Shown: positions 49,526-58,995, counted from the stretch's first letter. The stretch: 64,000 nt of DNA from Streptomyces caniscabiei (GCF_014930365.1 NZ_JABXWI010000027.1:38218-102217), one strand, 5' to 3'. The notes: generated by a model from the letters alone, not told the origin. Numbers and translations are program-made.

Positions 49526-50446
49526 TCAGAAGATCGACAGCCCCGTCAGGGTGGTGAACCGGTCCAGGGCCGCCACTCCGGCCACCGAGTTGCCGCGCTC
49601 GTCCAGCCCCGGGCTCCACACACAGAGCGCGAGGCGGCCGGGCACGACCGCGATGATGCCGCCGCCGACGCCGCTCTTGCCGGGCAGGCCGACGCGGTAG
49701 GCGAAGTCACCGGCGGCGTCGTACGTGCCGCAGGTGAGCATCACCGCGTTGACCTGCTTCGCCTGACTGCGGGTCAGCAGCCGGGTCCCGTCGGCGCGGA
49801 CGCCGTGCCGGGCCAGGAAGGTGGCGGCGAGGGCGAGATCGGCGCAGGAGGCGGTGAGGGAGCACTGGCGGAAGTACTGGTCGAGGAGGGCCGGTACGGG
49901 GTTGTCGATGTTGCCGTAGGACGCCATGAAGTGGGCGAGGGCGGCGTTGCGGTCGCCGTGGGCGGACTCGGAGGCGGCGATCTGTGGGTCGAAGTCGAGG
50001 CCCGGGTTGCCGCTCTCTTCCCGGAGGAAGGACAGCAGCGTGCCCGCCGCGTCGCCGGTGCGGGTGTGCAGGCGGTCGGTGACGACGAGGGCGCCCGCGT
50101 TGATGAACGGGTTGCGTGGGATGCCGTTCTCGTACTCCAGCTGCACCAGGGAGTTGAAGGGATTGCCGGAGGGCTCGCGGCCCACGTGCTCCCAGAGGGC
50201 GTCACCCTCGCGCGCCAGGTCGAGCGCGAGGGTGAAGACCTTGGTGATGGACTGCGTGGAGAACGGCTCGCGCCAGTCCCCCACGCCGTACACCGTGCCG
50301 TCCGGCTCCGCGACGGCCATGCCGAAGCTGCGCGGGTCGCGGGCCGCGAGTGCCGGGATGTAGTCGGCGGGCCTGCCCCGGCCCGGGGTCCGCCCGATCT
50401 CCTCGGCGATGCGTTCCAGGATCGGCTGGAAGGCGGTGGAATCCAT
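49526..50446 (-). CDS. glsA: Glutaminase A
   Basis: 306 residues, family length. FSTQSITKVFTLALDL holds the catalytic Ser and Lys (S-x-x-K), with NPFINAGALVVTDRL, SYGNIDNPVPALLDQYF and GVGGGIIAVVPGRLALCVWS as further signatures. It hydrolyses Gln to Glu plus ammonia in the cytosol. The start shares a base with the aspartase stop (TGATG), so the two are co-translated and belong to one amide/amino-acid catabolic unit. Confidence 0.95.
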   Translation of the reverse strand: MDSTAFQPILERIAEEIGRTPGRGRPADYIPALAARDPRSFGMAVAEPDGTVYGVGDWREPFSTQSITKVFTLALDLAREGDALWEHVGREPSGNPFNSLVQLEYENGIPRNPFINAGALVVTDRLHTRTGDAAGTLLSFLREESGNPGLDFDPQIAASESAHGDRNAALAHFMASYGNIDNPVPALLDQYFRQCSLTASCADLALAATFLARHGVRADGTRLLTRSQAKQVNAVMLTCGTYDAAGDFAYRVGLPGKSGVGGGIIAVVPGRLALCVWSPGLDERGNSVAGVAALDRFTTLTGLSIF

Positions 50447-51858
50447 CAGGCCGGCAGGGCGCCGCTGCCCGCGAGGATCTCCGGCCGCAGCAGTTCCCGG
50501 AGCCGTTCGGCGGGCAACAGGCCCTTCTCCTGGACGAGTTCGGCCACGCCCCGGCCGGTGGCGAGGGCCTCCTTGGCGATGTCGGTGGCCGCCGTGTACC
50601 CGATGTGCGGGTTGAGGGCGGTGACCAGGCCGATGGAGTTCTCCACGGCGGCGCGCAGTGCGTCCTCGTTGGCGGTGATGCCGTCGACGCAGCGTTCGGC
50701 GAGCGTGAGGCAGGCCGCGCGGAGGTGGGTGAGGGACTCCGAGAGGGAGTGCAGGATGATCGGTTCGAAGGCGTTGAGCTGGAGCTGTCCCGCCTCGGCC
50801 GCCATGGTGATGGTGACGTCGTTGCCGATGACCTCGAAGGCGACCTGGTTGACGACCTCGGGGATCACCGGGTTGACCTTGCCGGGCATGATGGACGAAC
50901 CGGCTTGCACCGGCGGCAGGTTGATCTCGTTCAGGCCCGCGCGCGGCCCGGAGGAGAGCAGCCGCAGGTCGTTGCAGCTCTTCGAGAGCTTGACGGCGAT
51001 GCGCTTGAGGACGCCCGACATCTGCACGAACGCGCCGCAGTCCTGCGTGGCCTCGACCAGGTTGGCGGCGGTGACCAGCGGCAGTCCGGTGATGTCGGAG
51101 AGGTGGCGGCGGGCCGACTCGGCGTATCCGGCCGGTGCGTTGAGGCCGGTGCCGATGGCGGTGGCGCCGAGGTTGATCTCGTGGATCAGCTCGACGGCCT
51201 CGGCGAGGCGGCTGCGGTCCTCGTCGACCATGACGGCGAACGCGGAGAACTCCTGGCCGAGCGTCATGGGGACCGCGTCCTGGAGCTGGGTGCGGCCCAT
51301 CTTGAGCACCTCGCGGAACTCGACGGCCTTGCGGGCGAAGGAGTCCTGGAGGACGGCCATCGCCGTGAGCAGTCCGCGCACCGCGAAGACCGTGGCGATC
51401 TTGACGGCGGTCGGGTAGACGTCGTTGGTGGACTGGCCGAGGTTGACGTCCTCGTTGGGGTGCAGGTGCGCGTACTGGCCCTTGGCGTGGCCCAGCAGCT
51501 CCAGCGCCCGGTTGGCGATGACCTCGTTGGCGTTCATGTTGGTGGAGGTGCCGGCGCCGCCCTGGATCACGTCGACGACGAACTGGTCGTGCAGCTTGCC
51601 GTCGCGGATCTCCCGGCAGGCCTCGATGATCGCGGCGGCCTTCTCGGGGGCCAGCAGGCCGAGTTCCTCGTTGGCGCGGGCGGCGGCCTCCTTGACGGCG
51701 GCCAGGGCGTCGACCAGGTGGGGGTAGGCGGAGATGGGGGTGCCCGTGATGGGGAAGTTCTCCGTGGCGCGCAGGGTGTGGACGCCCCAGTACGCGTCGG
51801 CGGGGACGTCACGGTCTCCGAGCAGGTCGTGTTCGCTGCGGGTGGCTGCGGCGGTCAT
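50446..51858 (-). CDS. aspA: Aspartate ammonia-lyase
   Basis: 470 residues, family length. GGAGTSTNMNANEVIANRAL (split over the HNVN-like region) and the fumarase/aspartase signature GSSIMPGKVNPVIPEVVNQV with catalytic Ser. It converts aspartate to fumarate and ammonia. It lies downstream of asparaginase, which makes aspartate, but a 228-bp region with a strong nested hairpin lies between, so it may be uncoupled from that promoter. A GAAAGTAGG-like site precedes ATG 51858. Confidence 0.96.
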   Translation of the reverse strand: MTAAATRSEHDLLGDRDVPADAYWGVHTLRATENFPITGTPISAYPHLVDALAAVKEAAARANEELGLLAPEKAAAIIEACREIRDGKLHDQFVVDVIQGGAGTSTNMNANEVIANRALELLGHAKGQYAHLHPNEDVNLGQSTNDVYPTAVKIATVFAVRGLLTAMAVLQDSFARKAVEFREVLKMGRTQLQDAVPMTLGQEFSAFAVMVDEDRSRLAEAVELIHEINLGATAIGTGLNAPAGYAESARRHLSDITGLPLVTAANLVEATQDCGAFVQMSGVLKRIAVKLSKSCNDLRLLSSGPRAGLNEINLPPVQAGSSIMPGKVNPVIPEVVNQVAFEVIGNDVTITMAAEAGQLQLNAFEPIILHSLSESLTHLRAACLTLAERCVDGITANEDALRAAVENSIGLVTALNPHIGYTAATDIAKEALATGRGVAELVQEKGLLPAERLRELLRPEILAGSGALPA

Positions 51859-51930
51859 GGTGTGGCCTACTTTCGTGGTGCGGGTGGGGTTGGTGGTGGG
51901 TGGGGTGCGTCGTCGAGTGCGGGTGGGTGG

Positions 51931-52055
51931 GGGCTGGTCGCGCAGTTCCCCGCGCCCCTGAAGAGCAGGGGCTGCGCCCCGTGCTCTTCGGCCCGAGAAA
52001 GCTGGGGGCGCAGCCCCGCTTTTTCAGGGGCGCGGGGAACTGCGCGAGAAGCCCC
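51931..52055. repeat. Long nested inverted repeat (dispersed Streptomyces intergenic element)
   Basis: Outer stem: 23 bp perfect (51940-51962 with 52023-52045), extendable to about 30 with small gaps. Inner stem: 13 bp perfect (GGGGCTGCGCCCC 51968-51980 with 52005-52017). The right outer arm recurs exactly at 59985-60007. This GCGCGGGGAACTGCGC-type element is found between genes in many Streptomyces. It could terminate the asparaginase transcript or act as a processing or insertion hot spot. Confidence 0.85.
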
Positions 52056-52086
52056 ACCGGACCCGCACCCGGCGACCCGCCCCTCG

Positions 52087-53142
52087 TCAGGGCAGACGCA
52101 ACGGATCCAGCGCCCGCACCGCCCTGACCCGCCCGACTTCCCGCCCGCCCCCGAGCAGCGCCTCCCCCGTGAACCCGGCGAGAGCCGCAGGCTCGACGCC
52201 GGCCCGCACGAGCGCCGCCGCACACACCGGCACCCTCGCCCGGTTCGCGCCGTCGGCGATCTTCACGGCGACGGCGCGGCCGTCGGGCAGCGCGGCGACC
52301 TGGACGCCCTCGAAGCCGTCCTTGGTGAGGAGTCCGGGCACGGCCCGCATCAGCTCGGCGACGTCGCGTCCGGCGCCGGAGGCCATCTCGGCGTGGTCGC
52401 GCATGGCGTCGGCGACGGTCCGCTCGGGGGTGCCCTCGGCGGCGGTGACGATCCGGGAGAGAGCGCGGGCGAGACCGTGCAGGGAGACGGAGAACAGGGG
52501 TGCGCCACAGCCGTCGACGGTGACCCGGGCGATGGCCTGTCCGGTGAGGTCCTCGACGATCTCCGCGATGGCCTGCTGGAGGGGGTGGGCCGGGTCGAGG
52601 TAGTCGTCCAGGGACCAGCCGTTGAGCCGGCAGGTGTAGAGCATGGCCGCGTGCTTGCCCGAGCAGTTCTGCGCGAGACGGGAGGGCTGCCTGCCCTCGC
52701 GTATCCACGCGTCGCGGACGGCCGGGGCGTACGGCATGTCGGTGACGTTGCGCAGGTCGTCCTCGGCGGCGCCCGCCAGCCGGAGGATCCGGCGGGCCCC
52801 GGCGAGGTGGCGTTCCTCGCCGGAGTGGCTGGCGGCCGTCAGCGACAGCAGTTCGCCGTCCAGCGGGAGTCCGGCGCGCAGCATGGCCACGGCCTGGACC
52901 GGTTTGAGCGCCGACCGGGGGTAGAACGCCGCCTCGATGTCACCGAGTTGGAGTTCCACCTCCCCGTCGGCACCCAGCACCACGACGGAGCCGTGGTGGA
53001 TGCCCTCGATGACACCTCCGCGTACGAGGTGGGCGACGGGGGCGTGCAGCGGTTCCCGGATCGCGGGGGCCGCGGCCACCGGAGCCGCGGGGGTACCCGG
53101 GGCGCCGGTGGTCGAAGGGTCGTACGTCACTGCCTGATTCAC
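52087..53142 (-). CDS. L-asparaginase II family (R. etli type)
   Basis: 351 residues from GTG 53142, overlapping the permease stop by 4 bp. After a Pro/Ala leader: EGIHHGSVVVLGADGEVELQ, YPRSALKPVQAVAM (S-x-L-K-P), LTAASHSGEERHL and AQNCSGKHAAML are the signatures of this Ser/Lys-type asparaginase, unrelated to the classical ones. It hydrolyses Asn to Asp and ammonia. It forms an operon with the regulator and permease upstream. Confidence 0.92.
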   Translation of the reverse strand: MNQAVTYDPSTTGAPGTPAAPVAAAPAIREPLHAPVAHLVRGGVIEGIHHGSVVVLGADGEVELQLGDIEAAFYPRSALKPVQAVAMLRAGLPLDGELLSLTAASHSGEERHLAGARRILRLAGAAEDDLRNVTDMPYAPAVRDAWIREGRQPSRLAQNCSGKHAAMLYTCRLNGWSLDDYLDPAHPLQQAIAEIVEDLTGQAIARVTVDGCGAPLFSVSLHGLARALSRIVTAAEGTPERTVADAMRDHAEMASGAGRDVAELMRAVPGLLTKDGFEGVQVAALPDGRAVAVKIADGANRARVPVCAAALVRAGVEPAALAGFTGEALLGGGREVGRVRAVRALDPLRLP

Positions 53143-54581
53143 GCATCCACTCCGGTCGACTTCCGGGCGACCCGGCCGCGTATGCCGAACCAGCCCGCCA
53201 CGAGCGCGCCCACGATCAGCGGGACGCACAGCACCGTCGTGCGGCCGGCGCCGCCGTCGGCGTACATGAGGACCAGGACGGACGCGAGGAAGAAGAGCGT
53301 CACGAGTTCGGTCCAGGGGGAGCCCGGGAGCCGGTAGCTCGGCCGGGTCAGTTCGCCCTTCTGGGTCTTCTGCCAGAAGAGCAGGTGACAGATCATGATC
53401 ATGCCCCAGGTGGCGATGATGCCGATCGCGGCGAAGTTGAGCACGATCTCGAACGCCTCGGCGGGCACGACGAAGTTGAGGCCGACGCCCAGCACGCAGA
53501 CGCCGCTGGTGAGCAGGATGCCGCCGTACGGGACCTGGCTGCGGCTCATCACACCGGTGAACTTCGGGGCGGAGCCGGCCATCGCCATCGAGCGCAGGAT
53601 GCGGCCGGTGGAGTACAGCCCCGAGTTGAGGGAGGACATCGCGGCGGTGAGGACGACCAGGTTCATGATGCCGCCGGCCGCGGGCACGCCGATGTTGGAG
53701 AGCACGGTCACGAAGGGGCTCTCGCCGGCCTTGTACGAGGACCAGGGCAGCAGCATGGAGAGCAGGACGACGGAACCGACGTAGAAGAGGCCGACTCGCC
53801 ACATGATCGAGTTGATCGCCTTCGGCATGATCTTCTCGGGGTTCTCGGTCTCACCGGCGGCGACGCCGACCAGCTCGACGGAGGCGTAGGCGAAGACGAC
53901 ACCCTGGATGATCAGCAGCATCGGCAGGACACCGCTGGGGAAGAGGCCGCCGTTGTCGGTGATCAGGGCCGGGCCGGGGGTGTGCCCGTCCACCGGCTGC
54001 TGGGTGACGAGCAGCCAGATGCCGATGCACATGAAGAGGACGAGCGCGCCGACCTTGATGATCGCGAACCAGAACTCCAGCTCGCCGAACATCCTCACCG
54101 AGATCAGGTTCACGGTCAGGACCACCGCGAGCGCGATCAGCGCGATCACCCACTGCGGCACGTCGGAGAACATGCCCCAGTAGTGGGTGTAGACGGCGAC
54201 GGCCGTGATGTCGGCGATGCCGGTGGTGGCCCAGTTCAGGAAGTACATCCAGCCGGCCGTGTACGCGCCCTTCTCACCGAGGAACTCCCGGGCGTAGGAC
54301 ACGAAGGCACCGGAGGAGGGCCGGTACAGGACCAGTTCACCGAGGGCCCGGACGACGAGGAACGCGAAGACACCACAGAGGGCGTACGCGATGAACAGGG
54401 AGGGGCCGGCGTCGGCCAGTCGGCCGCCGGCGCCGAGGAAGAGGCCGGTGCCGATGGCGCCGCCGATGGCGATCATGTTGACGTGCCGGGCCTTGAGGGA
54501 CTTGCTGTAGCCCTCGTCGCCCGCGTCGACATGCGGTGCGGCCGGTGTGCGCGTCTCTTCTTCGAGGTGCTGCTCGCTCAC
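53139..54581 (-). CDS. Amino acid permease (APC superfamily, asparagine/GABA permease-like)
   Basis: 480 residues, 12 helices. SLKARHVNMIAIGGAIGTGL and FLGAGGRLADAGPSLFIAYA are the APC entry; FVSYAREFLGEKGAYTAGWM and VFAYASVELVGVAAGETENP follow the AnsP/GabP pattern. With an asparaginase overlapping its stop, asparagine is the likely substrate. It is translationally coupled to the regulator gene upstream as well. Confidence 0.92.
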   Translation of the reverse strand: MSEQHLEEETRTPAAPHVDAGDEGYSKSLKARHVNMIAIGGAIGTGLFLGAGGRLADAGPSLFIAYALCGVFAFLVVRALGELVLYRPSSGAFVSYAREFLGEKGAYTAGWMYFLNWATTGIADITAVAVYTHYWGMFSDVPQWVIALIALAVVLTVNLISVRMFGELEFWFAIIKVGALVLFMCIGIWLLVTQQPVDGHTPGPALITDNGGLFPSGVLPMLLIIQGVVFAYASVELVGVAAGETENPEKIMPKAINSIMWRVGLFYVGSVVLLSMLLPWSSYKAGESPFVTVLSNIGVPAAGGIMNLVVLTAAMSSLNSGLYSTGRILRSMAMAGSAPKFTGVMSRSQVPYGGILLTSGVCVLGVGLNFVVPAEAFEIVLNFAAIGIIATWGMIMICHLLFWQKTQKGELTRPSYRLPGSPWTELVTLFFLASVLVLMYADGGAGRTTVLCVPLIVGALVAGWFGIRGRVARKSTGVDA

Positions 54582-55309
54582 GCCTCGGGTCCGCCTTCCG
54601 TGGAACTGTCCGTGCGCGGGGAACGCACGATGTCGGTGAGGGTGGTCTCGACGCGGTCGAGGTGGTGGGACATGGCCTCCACCGCGTCGTGTTCGGAACC
54701 GTCGATCAGCGCCTCGACGATGGCCCGGTGCTCCCGGTTGGACTGCTCGCGCCGGCCGCCCAGTTCGTTGAGGAAGGCCGACTGACGCGCCAGTGCGTCC
54801 CGGATCTCCTCGATCACCCGGCGGAACACCGGGTTCTGGGCGGCCTCCGCCACGGCCAGGTGGAAGAGGGTGTCCATCGCGACCCAGGCGGTGGTGTCGG
54901 TCTCCCGCTCCATCCGGTCCAGGAGGTGCGCCAGGTGGTCCAGGTTCTCCGGGGTGCGGCGGAGCGCCGCGTACCCGGCGACCGGGATCTCCACGTGCCG
55001 GCGGACTTCCAGCAGGTCGCTGGCCGCGTAGTCGCCGAAGGTGGGGTCCTCGACGGCGTTCGCGATCACGAAGGTGCCCTTGCCGGTGCGGGACTGGGTC
55101 AGCCCCATCACCTGGAGCGCGCGCAGCGCCTCGCGCAGGACCGGACGGCTCACTTCGAGCTGCCGGCAGAGTTCCGCCTCCGAGGGAAGCTTGTCCCCGA
55201 TGGCGTACTTGCCGCGCTCGATGGCGTCGCGGAGGTGGGTGAGCACCGCTTCCATGGCGCTGACGCGCCGGGGTGCCGAGCCACCTGTCTGGCTGTCTGA
55301 CAGGTTCAC
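54578..55309 (-). CDS. GntR/FadR-family transcriptional regulator
   Basis: 243 residues from GTG 55309 (AGGA upstream). GntR winged HTH at 12-85 (LPSEAELCRQLEVSRPVLRE, LTQSRTGKGTFV). FCD domain from about 100: LLEVRRHVEIPVAGYAALRR, MDTLFHLAVAEAAQNPVF, REHRAIVEALIDGSEHDAVE, with the Asp/His metal ligands of the family. It heads the permease/asparaginase operon and probably controls it in response to Asp, Asn or a related acid. A palindrome CTGTCTGACAG (55293-55303) overlaps its first codons and could be an operator. Confidence 0.92.
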   Translation of the reverse strand: MNLSDSQTGGSAPRRVSAMEAVLTHLRDAIERGKYAIGDKLPSEAELCRQLEVSRPVLREALRALQVMGLTQSRTGKGTFVIANAVEDPTFGDYAASDLLEVRRHVEIPVAGYAALRRTPENLDHLAHLLDRMERETDTTAWVAMDTLFHLAVAEAAQNPVFRRVIEEIRDALARQSAFLNELGGRREQSNREHRAIVEALIDGSEHDAVEAMSHHLDRVETTLTDIVRSPRTDSSTEGGPEA

Positions 55310-55459
55310 GGGGTGATCCTGCGGGTGACCGGAGGGGGCTGTCAAGGGGGCCGGTATTCGATCTTCCAGGTCACGGGCGGTGGCGGAGAGGCCGTCCGGC
55401 GGACCACGGCCGTCGCGCGACGGTACGCCTCCGGCCGTGACCGGCCACGTCAGAGCACG

Positions 55460-56293
55460 TCAGCTGAGGCCACCGGCAGCGAGCAGCCCGAACAGCAGCA
55501 CGCCCACCACGATGCGGTACGACACGAACACCTGGAAGGAGTGCCTGGTCACGAACTTCAGCAGCCAGGCGACCGAGACGTACGCGACCGCGAACGACAC
55601 GGTGGTGCCGGCGATCAGCGGGGCCGCGCCCACCCCCGCGCCGAGGGCGTCCTTCAGCTCGTACAGCCCGGCGCCGGTGAGAGCCGGAATGCCGAGGAAG
55701 AAGGAGAGCCGGGTGGCGGCGACCCGGTCGAGGTCGAGCAGCAGCGCGGTGGACATGGTGGCGCCGGAGCGGGAGAACCCGGGGAACAGCAAAGCGAGGA
55801 TCTGCGAACCGCCGACGAGCATCGCGTCCCGGAACCGGGTCTCCTCCTCCGCGCGCCTGCGCCGGCCCACCTGTTCGGAGACCCACATCACCCCGCTGCC
55901 GACGATCAGTGAGCCGGCCACCACCCACAGGGAGGCGAGCGGCCCCTCGATCAGCGACCGGGCGGCCAGCCCCACGACGACGATCGGGATCGTCGCCGCG
56001 ATCACCCACCACGCGAACCGGTAGTCGCGCTCCTGCCGCTTCCCCGCGTCGAACAGCCCCTGGAACCAGGCCGAGCCGATGCGCGCGATGTCATGGCGGA
56101 AATACACGAGCACCGCGGCGATCGCTCCGACCTGGATGACCGCCGAGAACCCGACGACCGCCTTGTCGTCCACCTGGATCCCCATCAGCCCTTCGGTGAT
56201 CTTCAGATGGCCGGTGGAGGACACCGGCAGGAACTCCGTCACCCCCTCCACCGCTCCGAGGACGACTGCCTGACCGACGCTGATGGTGCTCAT
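55460..56293 (-). CDS. uppP: Undecaprenyl-diphosphatase (BacA/UppP)
   Basis: 277 residues, eight helices. The two signature loops are present: EGVTEFLPVSSTGHL (E-x-x-x-E-F-x-P-x-S-S-T-G-H) and LFPGFSRSGATMS (P-G-x-S-R-S-G-x-T). It recycles undecaprenyl diphosphate to the monophosphate carrier for wall synthesis and confers bacitracin resistance when abundant. Start ATG 56293. Confidence 0.97.
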   Translation of the reverse strand: MSTISVGQAVVLGAVEGVTEFLPVSSTGHLKITEGLMGIQVDDKAVVGFSAVIQVGAIAAVLVYFRHDIARIGSAWFQGLFDAGKRQERDYRFAWWVIAATIPIVVVGLAARSLIEGPLASLWVVAGSLIVGSGVMWVSEQVGRRRRAEEETRFRDAMLVGGSQILALLFPGFSRSGATMSTALLLDLDRVAATRLSFFLGIPALTGAGLYELKDALGAGVGAAPLIAGTTVSFAVAYVSVAWLLKFVTRHSFQVFVSYRIVVGVLLFGLLAAGGLS

Positions 56294-56421
56294 GGGGTCC
56301 AGTTCTGCTCTGCGAGGGCATGACCGACGGGGGGCATGGCTGAGGAGCGGCCGGCGACGGGGCACGGCGACCGTGATCGCGCCGGGAGAGCAGTCCTACT
56401 CCGGCCGGGTAAGGGCCGCGC

Positions 56422-56796
56422 TCAGGACCAGAGGGCCCGCGCCACCGCCAGCCCCACGTAGACCGCGCCCAGCCCCGCCGTCACGCTCGCGACCGCGTTG
56501 ACGGCGGCGTGGAAACGGTCGCCGCCGCGGGCCAGGCTCAGGGTCTCGTAGGAGAAGGTCGAGTAGGTGGTGAGCGCTCCGCACAGGCCGGTTCCGAGGA
56601 GAAGGTGCAGGTGGGAGCCGACGGCACCGGCTGTCACGGCGCCCGTGAGGAAGCCCAGGACGCAGGAGCCGGCGACGTTCACGGTGAAGGTGCCCCAGGG
56701 GAAGCCCATGTCGTGGCGGGACTGGACGGCTCGGTCGGTGAGATAGCGCAGGGGCGCGCCCACCATGCCGCCGACGACGACGAGCAGCCAATTCAC
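56422..56796 (-). CDS. crcB: Fluoride channel CrcB/Fluc, subunit 1
   Basis: 124 residues, four helices. VVVGGMVGAPLRYLTDR (G-G-x-x-G-A-x-x-R-Y), NVAGSCVLGFLTG and TTYSTFSYETLSL are the Fluc motifs with the pore Asn, Phe and the T-x-S-T-F stretch. Fluc channels are antiparallel dimers; adjacent unequal genes usually mean a heterodimer. Its start overlaps the end of the second crcB by 4 bp. Confidence 0.95.
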   Translation of the reverse strand: MNWLLVVVGGMVGAPLRYLTDRAVQSRHDMGFPWGTFTVNVAGSCVLGFLTGAVTAGAVGSHLHLLLGTGLCGALTTYSTFSYETLSLARGGDRFHAAVNAVASVTAGLGAVYVGLAVARALWS

Positions 56797-57377
56797 GACG
56801 ACCTCTTACCTTTCTCGGACCTCGGGTCACCTTTCTCGGACCTCGGGGCGGGCCCGGCGCCCGGCCCGGCACCCGGCCCGTGTCGCGCCGTCGCCGTGGC
56901 GATCCCGACCGCGAGCCCGACCGCGAGGAGGGCGGCGAGGAGGGTCGCGGCCAGGTAGGCCAGGGCGGTGGCGGGACGGCCCTCCTCGATCAGGCGCTGG
57001 ATGTCGACGGCGTACGTGGAGAAGGTGGTGAAGCCGCCGAGGACTCCGGTGCCGAGGAAGGGGCGGACCAGGCGATGGGTCGTCCACACCTCGGTGACGG
57101 CGACCATGAGGAGACCGATCAGGAAGCAGCCGACCACGTTCACCCAGAACGTGGTCCAGGGGAAACCGCCGGCCCCGACGGGCCAGAGCAGGCCGGCCCC
57201 GTACCGGGCTACGGCCCCGATGCCGCCACCGACAGCCACGACGGCGACCACGGGCGCCTGACCGTGCCAGGGGGCGGCCCGGGGCGGGTCGGCGACGGGT
57301 GCGTCCGGGGACTCGGGGATCTCGGGTTCCCCGGTGGGTGGCCGCGACGCGGGCCGGTCGGGGTGTGGGGGCGGCAT
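56793..57377 (-). CDS. crcB: Fluoride channel CrcB/Fluc, subunit 2 with extended termini
   Basis: 194 residues from ATG 57377 (GTAGGAGAC upstream). The core (about 45-160) has VVAVGGGIGAVARYGAGLLW, NVVGCFLIGLLMVAV and GGFTTFSTYAVD. The first 40 residues are Pro/Glu/Asp-rich, and the tail has a duplicated PRSEKG encoded by a near-perfect 20-nt direct repeat at 56809-56847. It pairs with the gene it overlaps. No fluoride riboswitch consensus was found upstream. Confidence 0.92.
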   Translation of the reverse strand: MPPPHPDRPASRPPTGEPEIPESPDAPVADPPRAAPWHGQAPVVAVVAVGGGIGAVARYGAGLLWPVGAGGFPWTTFWVNVVGCFLIGLLMVAVTEVWTTHRLVRPFLGTGVLGGFTTFSTYAVDIQRLIEEGRPATALAYLAATLLAALLAVGLAVGIATATARHGPGAGPGAGPAPRSEKGDPRSEKGKRSS

Positions 57378-57999
57378 GGGTGTACGTCTCCTACTCGCCG
57401 GGGCCCGGGTGTCCGCCGGGCGTGCTCCGTCGCAAGCAGGGACCGTTGTCGGCGCCGTCGCCGCGGTTCGGGTACGGCGGGCCCCACCGCCGCGCCACGA
57501 CCGTGATCGCGGCTGGCCGCCAGCGTAACGCGCCGACCACCACGACCGCACGAACCCGACACCGGGCCCGGACGCGACGCGTGTGGCCGGGCCTGTGCTC
57601 TGCTGGACGGTGGCCGCCCGGCCGTACGCCGCCGCAGGCCCGGCCCGGGTCGGCTCCGGGCAGGTGGCGGGTCGGCGGCGGGTCGGCTCAAACCGGCCTG
57701 GGGCGGCCCTCGGTCGCGGCCACGGCCATGACCATCGTCCTGGCCGCCATCTCGCCGTCGCCGTCACCGTCACTGTGGCCATCGCCAACGCTATCGCCGT
57801 CACCGCAGTCATCGCCGTCGCCGTGGCTCTCGCCTTGGTCGTCACCGCAGCCATCGCCGTGGCCGTCACCGTCGCCCTGGCTCAGCCGGCCACGGTCATG
57901 AACTGCCCCCGACGCCGACCACGCCGTCCCCGGCCCGCCCCACCCTCGCGCCCGGCCCGGCAGCCCGCCTCCCCAGGTCTTCGGCGGCCCTCGCCGGCC
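57378..57999. other. Non-coding region with low-complexity hexamer repeat
   Basis: 622 bp between crcB and the SMP-30-like gene, both on the minus strand. From about 57735 to 57890 the plus strand is a degenerate run of 6-mers (GCCGTC, ACCGTC, ATCGCC, GTCACC). Both strands stay open through it but code only monotonous Ala/Val/Thr/Ile strings, so I treat it as a non-coding repeat. The crcB promoter must lie in the left part; no clear -35/-10 seen. Confidence 0.55.
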
Positions 58000-58995
58000 T
58001 CACTCCTCCTCCCCCACCCCCACTCCCTCGCACACCGCGATCCCCCGTTCCCACAGGCTTCCCAGGATCAGGTGGTCGCCGGTCACGCAGGCGCTCGTGA
58101 CCATGCGGAAGCGGGAGCGGTGGGTGATGAGGGTGTGGACGACATGGCCCTCGTCGTCGACCGCGAGGGCACCGGCGAACCCGAGGGGCCGGAACGGTGC
58201 CCGTACCGCCACCCGGCTCGCGGCGCCGCGCACGGCCGGGCTCGCGCGGTGCAGCCGGTCGAGGGCGCCGATGCGCGGTCCGGCCAGCGCAACCCACATC
58301 AACCCGCTCACGGGGTCGCGCCACATGTTGTCGGGCGTCCCCGGCAGGTCCTCGACGAAGGGCTCGCTCGTGCCGGCCCCGGCCCCCGTGAGGTGGACGC
58401 GGGTCAGCCGGCGCGCCCCCGTCTCCGCGACCACGAGGAACGACTCGTCGGCGGAGAGCGCGAGACCGTTGGCGAACTGGAGCCCCTCCAGGACGACTTC
58501 GGGGGTCCCGGCCCCCGGCGCGAGACGCAGCAGGCGCCCGGTCCCGGTGTGTTCGACGATGTCGCCGATCCACTGGGAGAGGGGGTACCGGCGGCTGGAG
58601 ACCGTGAAGTAGACCGTCCCGTCGGAGAGCGCCACGACATTGCTGCAGAACCGCAGCCGCTCACCGTCCAGTTCGTCGGCGAGCACCCGCACGGTCCCGT
58701 CCCCGGTCGTGACCCGCAGCAGCCCCCGCTCGGCGTCGCACACCAACAGGTCGCCGTCCGGGAGGAGTTCGAGGCCGAGGGGCCTGCCACCGGTCTCGGC
58801 GAGCGTCTCGACCCGGGCCCGCCCCGGCTCCGCGAGCCCGTCCACCCGCAGGATCCGGCCGTCCTCGACGCCGGTCAGCACCCGCCCGCGCCCGTCGGCG
58901 ACGACGTCCTCGGGCCCGCGCCCGCCGATCCCCACGTACGCCAGCGGTTTCCAACCACCGCCGCGTGAGTCCGTCCTGTCCGCCGCGCCCGTCAT
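58000..58995 (-). CDS. SMP-30/gluconolactonase or strictosidine-synthase-like beta-propeller
   Basis: 331 residues. Six-bladed propeller signs: GRGPEDVVADGRGRVLTGVE (metal Glu region), RPLGLELLPDGDLLVCDAER, QFANGLALSADESFLVVAET (the N-G-x-x-x-S motif with metal Asn), and DNMWRDPVSGLMWVAL (Asp/Asn). The YFTVSSRRYP segment resembles strictosidine-synthase-like proteins. No signal peptide. Likely a lactonase or esterase; substrate unknown. Confidence 0.85.
   Translation of the reverse strand: MTGAADRTDSRGGGWKPLAYVGIGGRGPEDVVADGRGRVLTGVEDGRILRVDGLAEPGRARVETLAETGGRPLGLELLPDGDLLVCDAERGLLRVTTGDGTVRVLADELDGERLRFCSNVVALSDGTVYFTVSSRRYPLSQWIGDIVEHTGTGRLLRLAPGAGTPEVVLEGLQFANGLALSADESFLVVAETGARRLTRVHLTGAGAGTSEPFVEDLPGTPDNMWRDPVSGLMWVALAGPRIGALDRLHRASPAVRGAASRVAVRAPFRPLGFAGALAVDDEGHVVHTLITHRSRFRMVTSACVTGDHLILGSLWERGIAVCEGVGVGEEE

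Noticed and set aside
47987..51418. Open frame of 1143 codons on the plus strand
   Set aside because: It is antisense to mannosyltransferases, glutaminase and aspartase; the residue composition is Gly/Arg/Gln-rich with no domain.
56091..56323. Small frames on both strands around the uppP start
   Set aside because: They are out of frame with the well-supported uppP gene and show no ribosome site or family match.
57378..57480. Fluoride riboswitch before the crcB pair
   Set aside because: I could not find the conserved aptamer core; only a ribosome site precedes the start.
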